A DNA stretch of 64,000 nt, from assembly GCA_029204225.1 (NCBI GenBank), contig CM055102.1:18482732-18546731 (forward strand). Direction: 5' to 3'. The position numbers and the translations under genes were made by a program. This DNA is from Diphasiastrum complanatum (Eukaryota > Streptophyta > Lycopodiopsida > Lycopodiales > Lycopodiaceae). The notes beneath the pieces are model-generated. The model was given only the letters and a program-made list of their open reading frames with translations. It was not told the DNA's origin and did no database searches. Shown here in pieces: positions 24,901-37,959 of the stretch (position 1 is its first letter; each line of letters starts with the position of its first letter).

Positions 24901-27900
24901 TGGTCTTCAACACTTCTTGAGCATTCATGCAGCGACAGGAGTTTACTTTTGATGGACAGGTTCTAGAGGTGGTCCCTTCTTATACACACATGGGGATCCT
25001 TTTCTCGGGTCCTACTTTTAGTATGAGACAAGCTGCTACCACTCGACTGGGGAATGGGCATGCCTCCCTTGTTCAGCTAGAGCAATTTAGTTCAGGAAGT
25101 CCATCCAGGATGCTCGTTGTAAGTGCCACCTCTTTGATACCATTGTCACCCCCACGGCTCTATATGCGGCAGAGGCATGGTGCACGGGCCTCCCCTCACT
25201 GGGCCAGCCTTTCACAATTACAGACCACCATGCTAGCTCGGTTGATTCAAGCAAAGCCTTCTGTCCCACATGAGATTCTTTTGGCCGAGTTTGCAGTTGC
25301 ACCTATACACATCGAGGCAGCTCTTCAGCTCATCACCTATGTTCAGAGGATACAGGCACTGCCAGAGATAGACAGACGATACATACAGATTGCGCTTTCA
25401 TCCTCACAGGGTCCCCGGAGAGAGGCTTTGACTAACTTGAGACAGAAGCCTTGGCTTACGGTAAAGGGAAAGAACCCATGGAAATGGAAGAACAGGAACA
25501 GTTCGCCGAAGAACTCGAGGAATTGGTTACCAAGGAGCAGTTTCTCCAATTGGTAACAGAAGTGGATGAACTGAAGTTGGCATTAGCCAATTTCAAGTCC
25601 AGTGTGGACGACTCGTTCGCTAAACTCAAAAGCTTGATTTTGAGTTCCGCGAAAGGAAGCCTTCCCTCCACTTCTCAGTTGTCCCCTTCTCCACTTCCAT
25701 CAGTTTCGGGTGAGACTTTACGGTCTCACCCCAGTGTTTTTAAAGATTTAAAGCCTCCTACTTTTAATGGGGAAGAGAAGGATAGAAATGCAGACATTCT
25801 ACAAACCTTCCTCAGCAAATGGAAGAACATTCATGCTCTTAGATAGACCCCTGACCATTTGCAAGCTATTGAGGCCAGTCTTTCCTTAGGGCCTATGGCC
25901 TATAAGTGGTGGTTAAATCTCCAGGAGACTGGGCAGACTCCTCGGTCATGGAAAGCTTTTGAAGAAGCTTTTCTAAGAGAATTCCTACCAGAAAATGACC
26001 TTGATAGAGCCTGGGAAGCCTGGGAAAGAACATTAATGGACAAGTCCCTCATCCAATATATCTCGCAGTATCGAGAAGCAATTTTAAAAATTAAAAATAT
26101 GGATGATTATCAGAAAATCAGGGAATTTGTCCGTGGCCTCAAAGATGAATATAAAGTAGAGGTCCAGAGAAACTCGCCTACTACCCTTGAGCAAGCTCTC
26201 AGATATGCTCAAATCTATGATGATTCAGTGGGTAGGAAGAGGGCGAGACAACAGCCACTTTCTGAGCAGCCTCCTCAGAAAGACTTTCAATTTAAATAGA
26301 AATTTTTAAAAAGACAGAATCAAGATAAATTTAAAAGTGAAGCTCCTCAGAAACGCCCTTCACCCATAAAGCCCTTAAAACCAGATGATTTTGAGAAAGC
26401 CAAACAAGAACGTTTGTGCTTTGTGTGTATGGGCAAGGGACACACAATCAAACAGTGTCCCAAGGGGCCTTTCACTAAAAAAGATAAGAAAGATAAGAAA
26501 CAAGTTCATCTTGTTCAGACTGTATGTTTCCCCAGTGACTCGGCAGCTTCCGAGATCAAAGTGTATCATGAAGATCATGAACACTGTTGCCAGCTGACCT
26601 CTGCAATGCTGGCGAGACCCTTCAGCTTTGGGCCGCATGACCGGGGTACCAAGATGAAATAAACTTTCAGATAATGCACCTGGATCGTACAGATATTGTT
26701 CTCGGGAGAGATTGGCTCTACAGTTTAGGACCTTCCCTCCACAGAAACTATCAGGAGAACACCCTCAGCTTTCAGCATAAAGGCCGAGAGATCCAGTTGC
26801 ATGGGGAGCATGATGTTCCCAACAGTCCTATGGTCTGCAGTTCATAGCTCTGTCAGCTAATCGGAGACAAAGACCATCAGGTATTCTTGTGTGACTTTCA
26901 GTTTATTCCTGAAGTTTCTATTTCCAGTTCTATACAGCAGAAAATTAGTAAATTAGAAACTTTATTGTCTAAATTTAAAGATGTTTTTCCTGAAGATTTG
27001 CCACATGGTTTACCACCTAGCAGAGAGGTAGATCATGTAATAAACCTAGTACCAGGTACAACACCTGTTTCTAAACCTCCGTATCGGGTCAGCCGAACAG
27101 AGGATGAAGAAATAACTAGGCAGTTAACAGATTATCTTGGGAAAGGCCACATTCAGACCAGTGGTTCACCATGGGCCTCACCAGTCCTATTGCTGAAAAA
27201 GAAAGAGGGGTCTATGCATCTTTGCGTAGATTACAAAGCCCTCAATAAAGTCACAATAAAGAATAAGTATCCTATGCCTCGGGCCGACGAGTTGTTTGAT
27301 CAACTCGACTTGGCTAAATTTTTCAGTAAAATAGACCTCAAATCGGGATATCATCAAGTCCGTATAAAATCGGAAGATGTCTCGAAAACAGCTTTTAGGA
27401 CTCGTCATGGTCATTATGAGTTTAAGGTGATGCCATTTGGGCTCACAAACGCTCCAGCTACCTTTATGACCTTGATGAACAGTGTCCTCAGACCATACTT
27501 GGGTAAGTTTGTAGTCGTATTTTTAGATGACATCCTCGTATACAGCAAAACGAGGAAGGAGCATCTAAAACACCTCAGAAAGGTGTTTCGACTGCTCAGA
27601 AAGCATAAGCTTTATGCTAAACAATCCAAGTGTGAATTCTTCGTTGAAGAAGTAGCATATTTGGGTCACATTATCTCGTCAGATGGGATTAAGATGGACC
27701 CGAATAAGGTTAAAGCCATACTCAGTTGGCTGAGACCTCAGAATATTTTAGAACTTCAGATCTTTCTTGGTTTGGCGGGATATTACAGACGATTTGTCAA
27801 GGAATATGCTCAGATAGCAGTTCCCATGACAAATCTTCTTAAGGGGAAGGGAAAGGAGTTCATTTGGGAGTCCGCACAGCAGGAGAGCTTTGATGCTCTC

Positions 27901-30900
27901 AAAACAGCCTTAGCTACAGCACCAGTTTTAAAGGTCGTCGACCCCAATCAGCCATTTGTGGTCGAAACAGATGCTAGCGACTTTGCAGTAGGTGCTGTGC
28001 TAACTCAGGGTGGACGACCAGTTGCGTTCGAGAGTAAAAAACTCGAGCCAGCTCAGACTAGGTACAGTGCCTATGAAAAGGAACTCTTTTCTATAGTCCA
28101 TGGCCTTAAGACTTGGAGGCATTATTTGTATGGTGCCAACTTTGAGGTCCTGACAGACCATGAGAGTCTCAGATACCTTTGCAATCAACCTGAGCTTAGA
28201 GGTCGGAAAGCTCGTTGGGCAGAGTTGATGCAAGAGTTTGACATGTCTATCAGATACAGACGTGGAAAATTCAATACAGTAGCAGATGCCCTTAGCAGAA
28301 TGCCTATGATAAACGAGCTGAGTTTTACTCAGATTCGTAATGAGTTACTCGAGTCCTTGAGAGGAAAATACCAGCATGATGCATTCTTCTCTACTATCTG
28401 GAACTCAGTCCAGAGCAGACAGTTACAGACTCAAGAACCAGTTCCCGGGGCTGGCGCCAGTTCATCCAAACTTCCGTTGAGGATAATGATGAGTCCGAGT
28501 ATACGTCGTCAAATGACGTTGAGGATTCTGAGCCTATATTACCCAAGCAAACCCCAGTGGTTGAGGGTCAGTTGACTCATGGATTCAAATGGAAACAGTA
28601 TTCCATTCAGGATGAGTACTTGCTCTATAGAGATAGAGTATGTGTCCCCAATTCAGAGGATTATAGGCAGCATGTCCTATATGAATGTCATGACAATCCT
28701 AGTGCGGGACACCCAGGCATACAGAAGACCTATGAGCTTCTTCGTAGGCAATTTTTCTGGCCCAGTATGAAAAAGGATGTCCACCAGTATGTAACTAGTT
28801 GCCAGAAATGTCAAGTAAACAAAGCAGAGCGTTTAAGGCAGGAGGGTTGTTACATCCCTTAGAATACCAGCTGGTAAATGGGAGAGTATCTCCATGGATT
28901 TTATAGTAGGCCTGCCTAAAACCCAAAAGGGTAATGACGCTATATGGGTCACAGTTGACCGTCTGACCAAAATGGCTCATTTTATTCTGACCAAAACAAC
29001 CGTTAGAGCTCCAGAGTTAGTGAGGTTGTTTGTAGACGGGCTATTTAAATTGTACGGTCTACCTTCCAGCATAGTCAGCGACCGGGACAGTAAGTTTACT
29101 GGAAATTTTTGGAGGGCAGTATTCCATCATCTCCATACTAAACTTAACATGAGTACCACCGACCATCCACAGACGGACGGTCAAATAGAAAGGGTAAATC
29201 AAGTGCTGGAGGATATGCTTTGTGCATACGTCAGCAAAAAGCAAACTAATTGGGAGAAGTATCTCTCGATATTAGAGTTTGCTTACAATAGTACGAAACA
29301 TTCAGCTACGGGATACAGCCCATTTATGCTGATGTACGGTTTTCAGCCACGCTCACCCACAGCTGTAGGGGTTAAACAAGAAAAAGTTGAAGCAGCCAGA
29401 AACTTTTTAGAGGACCTAAACCAGATGATAGAACATGCTAAGCGTAGCATTAGGCAGTCCCAGGATCGAGCCAGGCATTATGCAGATCCGCACAGACGGG
29501 ATGTGCAGTTCTCCGCTGGTGAGAAAGTCTACTTGAGAGTCCCAGTCGACTCTAAAACCCTCAAATCAGGAGTGTGTGCTAAGTTGTCTCCAAGGTATTG
29601 TGGTCCCTTTACCATCAGTAGGAGACTAGGCGAGGTCACCTATGAACTAGAACTCCCACACAGCAGTAAGGTTTTTCCAGTCTTTCATGTAAGTCAGCTA
29701 CGAAAAGCCTTAACCAGATCAGACAATCTGGTAGGGGACAGTGTTCTAGTTCTCCCATTGGATCCTCAGCAACCTCCACATGAACCAAAGGAGATTCTTG
29801 ATAGTAGAGCGTTCTCAGCTGGGGTAAGGGTGTCGTATGTAGAGGCTCGAGGGTTGTCTAAATCAATGATAAAAAATTTTCATCCCTATCTTTAACCATC
29901 GTGTCCATGAATAACGCTTTAAACTTTCCTCCTATTCTAAAAGATATGTTTTATCTTCACTATATTGAATGTCGGTCGGAATATAGTTAGCCTGTGATAG
30001 TTATGCTCCTGATGTCCCATAATGTTGTCTTTCCCTCAAATGATTCAGAAAGTCTGTGAAGTCCATGATTAGAAGAGTTTCCAGCAGGTTCTTAGCATCG
30101 TAAAGCCTAATGATAATGTTTTGTTTCTCATTATGTATTTTGAAATGGTCAACATAATGTCGTGGTAGCGTTAACATTAAACATAGATAGTTTATGTTTG
30201 TGTTTTTACTTTTATTTGTTTGTTAGGTAGAATTTGATCATTTCGTTAATATTGTACAATAAACTTGATGATTTCTGTTGTAATTTGACAGGCCATTTCT
30301 AGTAGAAGAACTAAAAAATCCATGTGGGCTTATCGGCATGGACACACCTGAGTGTGTGCGAAGCAACCCTTCGTATATTACTCCGGAGCATAAAAGTAGG
30401 TCTACAAGGAAGAGGAGACTAAATAGGAGGCGCAATGCGGCGCGAAGAGCATTGGCGTCTGAGTTATGGACTCGGCTCATTACATTCGCCATGTCCATTT
30501 ACATTTATGCATAAGTAGGCTTTGGGCCCTTTTTTATTCATTATTTGACATTTAGACTATATGGTTGGCCTTGGGCCCTATTATTGACATTTAGACCATA
30601 TTATTGGCCTTGGTCCCTATGATTCACTATATTGGTTATTTGGTCATAATACTGAGAGTGGGGGCCTTCTTGGAGGGCGCACTATTTTCCCTCTCACTTT
30701 GGCCCTAGCCACTGGAAGCTTCCTTTTAGGGCTTCCTCTTGGCTATAAGTGGGGATTCTGTGTCATTTGTTACTTGGCTTATGATATGATCTCCTTCTTT
30801 AGTCTCTTTAAGCTTTCTCTCTCCTGCTTTCTAGGGTTAAGTCTTGCTTATGTGATGCTTTCATAGACTAAATCTAGATCAGCCGTGGCTACGTTCATAA

Positions 30901-33900
30901 CTTGGTATCAGAGCATCCTGAGCATCTCCATTGAGCAGATTTTTCTCTCACAGGAGGGCGCCCATTTTTCAGCCGGATCTTCAGCATTTCTCCACACTTG
31001 TCTTGCAGATTTTCACGACGGACCTACATCCGCCTCAATTTCAGCGTCTGCGTTCGCAACCCTACCCCGGACAGCACAAACACGCCTAGATGCTTAGAAA
31101 GCCACTCCCACCCAACTTCATCGCGCATCAGGATTGCTCCCCGTCTTTATCGCAAACTTTTTTTTTACCCTTGAAGGGCGATCTCTGATTTTTCAGCCTT
31201 GTTTCCTCGCTGCCCATACCTCCTTTTTGTTATCACTTCCTTTCCTTGGCTGCTCCCTTTCCAGCCCCATAGTCCATTATTGTTTCCCATACTTTTACCC
31301 ACCATTTACTCCACGTTGTCAGGCCCTTAGCATCTTTTTTGGAGGCTGCCCGGTACCTCGACATATCGCCGCTATTTTTCAGCTCACTTCCGGTTGCAGT
31401 TACGAGGTATTTCTTACTTAGTTGTCCTTTCCGTTCATCTTACATCGCGAGTTCTATTGTGTCTTTTCATTGGCGTGCCTGTTGTGACGACTTATGTCCT
31501 CTCCTTCAGTTCGTCCAATTGTTTAGCACATTTCTTTTCTCGCTTACTTTTTCTTCCTCATGGCTAGCTCACCCACTACACCTACGAGTCATTCCGGACC
31601 TTTAGATGAACAGTTTGCTGATATGCGTGACTCTCTTACTCTCCTCAGTAGTCGTTTCGACCAAATGATGACCGGTTTTACCACTCCACAGACCGGCTTT
31701 GCCAGTATGCAGTCACAGATTGATTCCTTACAGCCACATGGACCTGGCAAAGCCCCTGTTCATTCATCACTTGGGTCTCCATTTGGACTTCCATGCTCGT
31801 CTACTTCCTTTGGCGGTGGGCCTCATTTTCCACCTAACCCACCACCCGGTTTTCCACGTCCTACAGCTCCTGAGTCACATTTTCCACAACATCTAGCTCC
31901 TGAGCCACATTTTGCTCGAGATTTTCGTGATCGGGTACAGCTTGCCACCTATTCTGGTTCCTCTGACGGGAACTTGTTAGAGAATTGGTTTGCAAAGCTT
32001 GATACTTATTTCAGATTTACCCTAAGACTGATCCTCAGAAGATCCAGTTAGCCGCCTTACATTCAGATGGACGTGCTGCCACTTGGTGGCGGGTCTACGG
32101 ACTTGACCCTGATCGGGACGGTCTCCAGTTATGGCCTACCTTTCGTCGTGATCTTCGTCATGCTATGATTGACCCTTAGTGGCTGAGCCGCCAGCGTGAT
32201 ATATTCCGTAGTCTTACTCAGACTGGTGATCTTTCTTCCTATACAGATCAGTTTATGGACCTTTCCTACCTCTTTACAGATCTTCAGCCCACCGAGCTTA
32301 TTTCTCGCTACATTGCTGGACTTCGTGGTGCTCTACGATACGATGTCTCTTCTTTCCGTCCACCCACACTTGTTGAGGCCATGTCCCTTGCTAGTACTTT
32401 ACAGCATAAGTACCCTGATCCTGCTCCCTTTCGCTTTTCCCGACCCCGTCCATCTCTTTCACCTCTACCATCTCCGGCCCCATCTGCCCCATCCATTGTC
32501 GTCCCGACCTCTTCTCTTACTTCTCCCGCTCCTCGTCCCTCCGCCTCCTCGTCCTGCTTTTGTCCGACGTTACACGTCTGCAGAGTTCGCTGACATTCAG
32601 CAGAAGCGTCTTTGCTTTCGTTGTAAGAGTCCTGACCACATTGCCCGTGATTGCCGCTAGCCCCTACCTACTTCTACTGTTGTTTTCTACCATGAAGGCA
32701 CTACCCCAGATGAGTCCGATATCTACATTCATATATCTGATGAGCCTGATCTATCTCCTGAGCCTTCTACTGATTTACTTCCTGCTACTTGCCATGCTCA
32801 GCTTGCTTATGCTACCTGGACAGGGTGCCCCGGTCCTCGCTCCATTCGGCTACGTGTGCGCATTACTGGTCGTGAGTATATTGCTTTAGTTGATACCGGC
32901 AACACTCACTCCTTTATCAGCAGTTATGTTCTCAGCCGGATACGCGCTTCACCTATTCCTGCTCCACAGCCTCTCACAGTCGAGGTTGCCAGTTCTCACT
33001 CATTTCCTAGTTCTCAGATGTTTCAGGGATTATCCTACCGCATTGGTGATTTTTCTGGACAGGCAGATCTTTATATCATTCCTCTGGAGCGCTATGACCT
33101 TATCCTTGGTGCTGATTGGTTTGCTTCATTGGGAGCGGTTACTTTGGACCTGGCTCAGCAGACATTGACATTTGTTCATGATGCAGTGACCCACTCACTT
33201 GCTGGTATTGATTCTCAGGCAGATTTCCCGCTGATCAGCGGGAAGCAGTTTATCCGCAGCCTACCTAAGGCTCATTGTGCAGCTTTATTATGTGTTCAGC
33301 GTGCTGCAGCAGATTCTCCAGTGACTACCTCTCCTCCAGCAGCTGTTCCTCAGGTGATCTCTGACTTATTACAACAGTATGCATTTGTCTTTTCAGAACC
33401 TACGACGCTACCACCATTACGTGATGTGAACCACCATATTGATTTGCGTCCTGGTTCTACTCCTCCCTCCCGGCCTCCTTACCGTATGTCTAAGTCTGAG
33501 CGTGATGAGGTTGAGCTTCAGATTACTGCTTTACTAGATCAGGGCCTTATTGTTCCTAGTCACAGTCCTTTTGGTGCCCCTGTTCTCCTTGTCAGTAAGA
33601 AAGATGGTTCCAAACGCCTCTGCATTGATTATCGTGCCCTCAATAAGTTGACCATCCGTAACCAGTATCCTATTCCTCACATGGATGATCTCTTTGACCA
33701 GTTAGGCACCTCTCATCTTTTCTCTAAGATAGACTTACATTCCGGCTATCACCAGATTAGGATGCATCCTTCGGACGAACAGAAGACTGCGTTTCGTACC
33801 CATCTTGGTTTGTATGAGTTTCGTGTTCTTCCTTTTGGTGTTACTAATGGTCCACCTACGTTCCAGAATGTGATGAATAACATCATGCGTCCTCTCCTTG

Positions 33901-36900
33901 GTCGTTGTGTTTTAGTTTATTTTGATGATATTCTTGTTTTTAGTAAGACTCTTGATGAGCATGTGTTACATCTTTCATCTGTTTTTCAATTGCTTGTTCA
34001 TCACCAGTTGTTTGCTAAACTTTCTAAGTGTTCCTTTGCTGTTGTTGAGATTGAGTTTTTAGGATTTCTCATTTGTGATGGTCGTATTCGTTAGGACCCT
34101 CGTAAGGTTCGGGCAATCGCTGATTGGCCTGTTCCCACAGATGTCCACCATGTTTGTATGTTTCTTGGTCTCGCTACTCACCTTCGTCGTCTTGTTCCTC
34201 ACTTTGCCACTGTGGCTGCCCCTCTTCATGCCCTTTTGAAGAAGTCTAGTGCTTTTGTTTGGACTTCTGATTGTCAGTTCGCCTTTGACACTCTTCGTCG
34301 TGCTGTTGTGGAGGCCTTTGTCCTGTGTAGGCCTCTGTCCTGTGTTTACCACAGTTTGATCAGAAATTTATTGTTGAGACCGATGCTAGTAATGTTGGTT
34401 TGGGTGCCTTGCTTCGTCAGTCTCAGTGTATTATTGCTTATGAGTCGCGTCGTTTACGCTCTTATGAGCAACGTTATTCTGTCCATGAGAAAGAGCTTCT
34501 TGCCATTATCTATGCTCTTAAGAAGTGGCGCCATTACCTGTACCGTGTTCCTTTTGATATCGTTACTGATCATCAGTCCTTACGTTATCTCTTCTCCCAG
34601 CGTGATCTTAGTGATCGTCAGTTTCGTTGGTTGCAGTTTTTACAATCTTTTGATTTTTCTATTTTGTATCGTCCTGGTCGTGCTAACACTGCTGCTGACG
34701 CATTGTCTAGAATTCCTGCTTTATTGAATACCTTGTTGCCACAATCCCTTCCTGGTTTGATGATCTTCCATCTGCTTATCTTACATGTTCTGATTTTCGT
34801 GATGTTTATAGTTCTGCTCCACCTATGTCGTCTTCACCTCATCAGGCTTATTCCATTGTTGACCACCGTCTTTATCATTATGGTTCTCTTTGTATTCCTA
34901 GTTCTTTGGGTATCCGTTCTCAGTTGTTGTCGGATGCTCATTCGTCCCCAGTTGGGGGTCATTTTGGTTTTCAGAAGTCTTATGCTCGTCTTAAGGATCA
35001 TTTCTTTTGGCCATCCCTTAGGAAAGAGCTTGTTGTACTTATTCGTACCTGTCCTTTCTGCTTACGTAATAAGTACTCCCGTGCTAAGTCCGCTGGTTTG
35101 CTTTAGAGTTGGCCTATTCCTCACCGCCAGTGGACTGATATTTCTATGGACTTCATCATTGGCCTTCCCCGCACCCGTCGTGGTCACGATTCATGTATGG
35201 TGGTAGTTGACAGGATCTCGAAACAGGCACATTTCATACCCGTCCGCAGTACTATCACAGCAGAGCAATGTGCACGCTTGTTCCTTCCAGAGATATTTCG
35301 CCTACATGGGTTTCCTCGTACTATCCTTTCTGATCGGGATAGTAAGTTTACATCATTGTTCTGGACAGAGCTTATGCGTATATTGGATGTACAGCTTTTT
35401 ATGGGGTCTGCTTATCATTCTACTTCTGATGGGCAGTCTGAGGTCCTTAACAGAATCCTTGAGGATTATTTGCACCATTTTGTTACTCCTTCAGGGAAGG
35501 ATTGGGATCAGCACTTATGTTTGGCAGAGTATAGCTATAACAGCTCTGTTAGTACCAGCACCGGCGTTGCACCATTTTTATTATCTCATGGTTATGCACC
35601 TCTTTTACCTGGTATTCCTCTTCCTCCCGAGGATACACCTGTGACACTGTCTTCATTTCTATCAGGTGCTCGCAAGCTTATTCTCCAGGCCAGTTCCCAT
35701 TTGCAGCAGGTCCAGCAGCGTTATCAGGCTTCAGTTGATCGTCATCGACGTCATGTTGAGTTTCATGTTGGTGATATGGTATATCTACACCTACGGTTTG
35801 CACGTCATCATTTTATTCAGGGCCATGCTTCTACTGAGAAGCTTGCACCATGTTATTATGGGCCTTATTGTATATTGGAGGTTCTTAGTCCAGTTACATA
35901 TCGTCTTCAGCTTCCTGCTTCCACACGTGCCTGTGATATATTCCATGTCAGTTTATTACGTGCTGCTATTGAGGATGATGCTCCTCGTGATGCTGAGTTT
36001 CCTACTGCATGGGATCTCTTTCCTTTATTACCTGCTGCTATCCTTCAGGTGCGTTTGCATCATAGTCGACGCCGCCGGCAGATTCAGTTCCTAGTCCAGT
36101 GGGATGGTCGTCCTGTTGAGGAGGCCACATGGGAGCCTATTGATGTCTTTTATCATACACCGTCACTTGCGGATCAGGCTCGTGCTCTTGCCGCACTTGT
36201 TGATTCCTCTACATCAGCTGTTGCTCCAGTTGTTACTACACCAGATGCTGTTCCAGTTGATCCTCCAGGGCTTGTTGTTACTTGATCCAATCCTTTATGG
36301 CAGTTGGGTCTTATTTTTGTGTCGGGGAGAGTTATGGACTCGGCTCATTAAATTCGCCATGTCCATTTACATTACTTTACTTTATGCATAAGCAGGCTTT
36401 GGGCCCTTTTTTATTCATTATTTGACATTTAGACTATATGGTTGGCCTTGGGCCCTATTATTGACATTTAGACCATATTATTGGCCTTGGGCCCTAAAAT
36501 TCACTATATTGGTTATCTGGTCATATTACTGAGAGTGGGGGCCTTCTTGGACGGCGCACTATTTTCCCTCTCACTTTGGCCCTAGCCACTGGAAGCTTCC
36601 TTTTAGGGCTTCCTCTTGGCTATAAGTAGGGATTCTGTGTCATTTGTTACTTGGCTTATGATATGATCTCCTTCTTTAGTCTCTTTAAGCTTTCTCTCTC
36701 CTGCTTTCTAGGGTTAAGTCTTGCTTATGTGATGCTTTCATAGACTAAATCTAGATCAGCCGTGGCTACGTTCATGATTGTCTGTAAGCCAGAGAGTTAT
36801 CGAGGATACAGCATGTTCGAGTGCCCAACATGTTCGGTTCGGATCAGTTCGGATTTTTCCGAACATATTCACTTTGTATAAAATCCGAATCAATGTATAG

Positions 36901-37919
36901 AATCCAACCCTATATAATTTTTCGACACTATCGATCTAAAATCCGACCCAACGTGTTCGGTTCGGTTCAGTTCGGATTTTTCCGAACATGTTCACTTTGT
37001 ATAAAATCCGAACCAATGTATAGAATCCAACCCTATATAATTTTTCGACACTATCGATCTAAAATCCGACCCAACGTGTTCGGTTCGGATCAGTTCGGAT
37101 TTTTTCGAACATGTTCACTTTGTATAAAATCCGAACCAATGTATAAAATCCGACCCTATGTAATTTTTTGACATTATCGGTCTAAAATTCGACCCAACGA
37201 CTTCGCGTTGACAGTTCGCCTACTTTGTACAAACATTAACAGTATGAGGCAGTTGTAATAACTATAGGAAAATGTTGTTATAGATATTTTTCAGTATATC
37301 TATCCTAGAATGTTCATAAGAAAACTACTACTGAAAATTTACCTTCTTCAAGGACATTTGATATCTAAAACTTCTAATAATTGTTTCTATCGATTCCATC
37401 AGACAGTTCCGTTGCATGTGTTATCACACACAACGATCAGAGTTTCTTTTTTGGTAGCCAACGTTATCGCGCTCAACCAACTAAAGTTATCACTTCAAGC
37501 GATTGTACTCATCTGATGATAATAATCAAAGAGTACATTTTGTCCCCACTCAATTGTTGTTCCATTGCTTACCATTCATTTTGAATGTTCTGCTGCTAAC
37601 TGTGGCGCTTCCGATCCATCCATCTAGCTCGCTCCCAGCTTCCGCACAAACCCACTGATTTTCGACATGGTATCCGAGCTTCTGTTTTGATCAGAGCTCC
37701 TCTAAATTAGATATCAGTCAATCATCTCTGATAAAACCACCGATTTACAACAAACGGATCATCGGCCGTCAACGACGGGCATACCCACTAGATCATCGGC
37801 CGCCACTTAGATCGGTCGTCATCGCCAGTCAACGACATATTGAATTTCCAAATCATCGGCCGTCACCTAGATCGGCCACCATCGCCCGTCAACGACGGGC
37901 ACTAGTTACTAGTGCATAC

Positions 37920-37959
<40 letters not shown>

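Larger units (their letters stand above)
21901..25405 (+). mobile_element. LINE-2 (L1-type), interrupted and 3' truncated
   Basis: A C-rich 5' stretch (GCCACCTGTCCGCTGCC-like repeats) leads to an ORF1-like start at 22041 ([14 protein letters not shown], Pro/Ala/Ser-rich), which breaks at about 22391 where a copia piece lies in reverse. ORF2 resumes at 22733 inside the endonuclease and runs through the reverse transcriptase to about 25405. There gypsy-2 sequence begins without an LTR. The 3' tail is therefore absent. Antisense to the host gene. Confidence 0.85.
25406..29896 (+). mobile_element. gypsy-2 coding region without LTRs
   Basis: Same family as gypsy-1. It starts abruptly inside gag at the point matching gypsy-1 position about 10383 and ends at the integrase stop 29895. 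It lacks a recognisable LTR on either side. A 200-bp gap removes the protease core near 26642. The reverse transcriptase, RNase H and integrase are well preserved. Antisense to the host gene. Confidence 0.87.
30462..36779 (+). mobile_element. gypsy-3, complete chromodomain-bearing Ty3/gypsy element
   Basis: 6,318 bp flanked by the direct 5-bp duplication GTCTG (30457-30461 and 36780-36784). LTRs begin AGTTATG and end CATAACT (5' copy) or CATGATT (3' copy). The primer-binding site TGGTATCAGAGC starts right after the 5' LTR, and a purine tract (GTCGGGGAG) precedes the 3' LTR. The order gag, protease, RT, RNase H, integrase, chromodomain defines a chromovirus-type gypsy element. The LTRs differ at about a dozen positions by eye plus one short indel, roughly 2.5-3 percent. 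Antisense to the host gene. Confidence 0.93.

Noticed and set aside
36821-37171. 116-codon plus-strand frame with a 41-residue repeat
   Set aside because: It follows automatically from a 123-bp tandem repeat. Kept as a repeat, not a gene.
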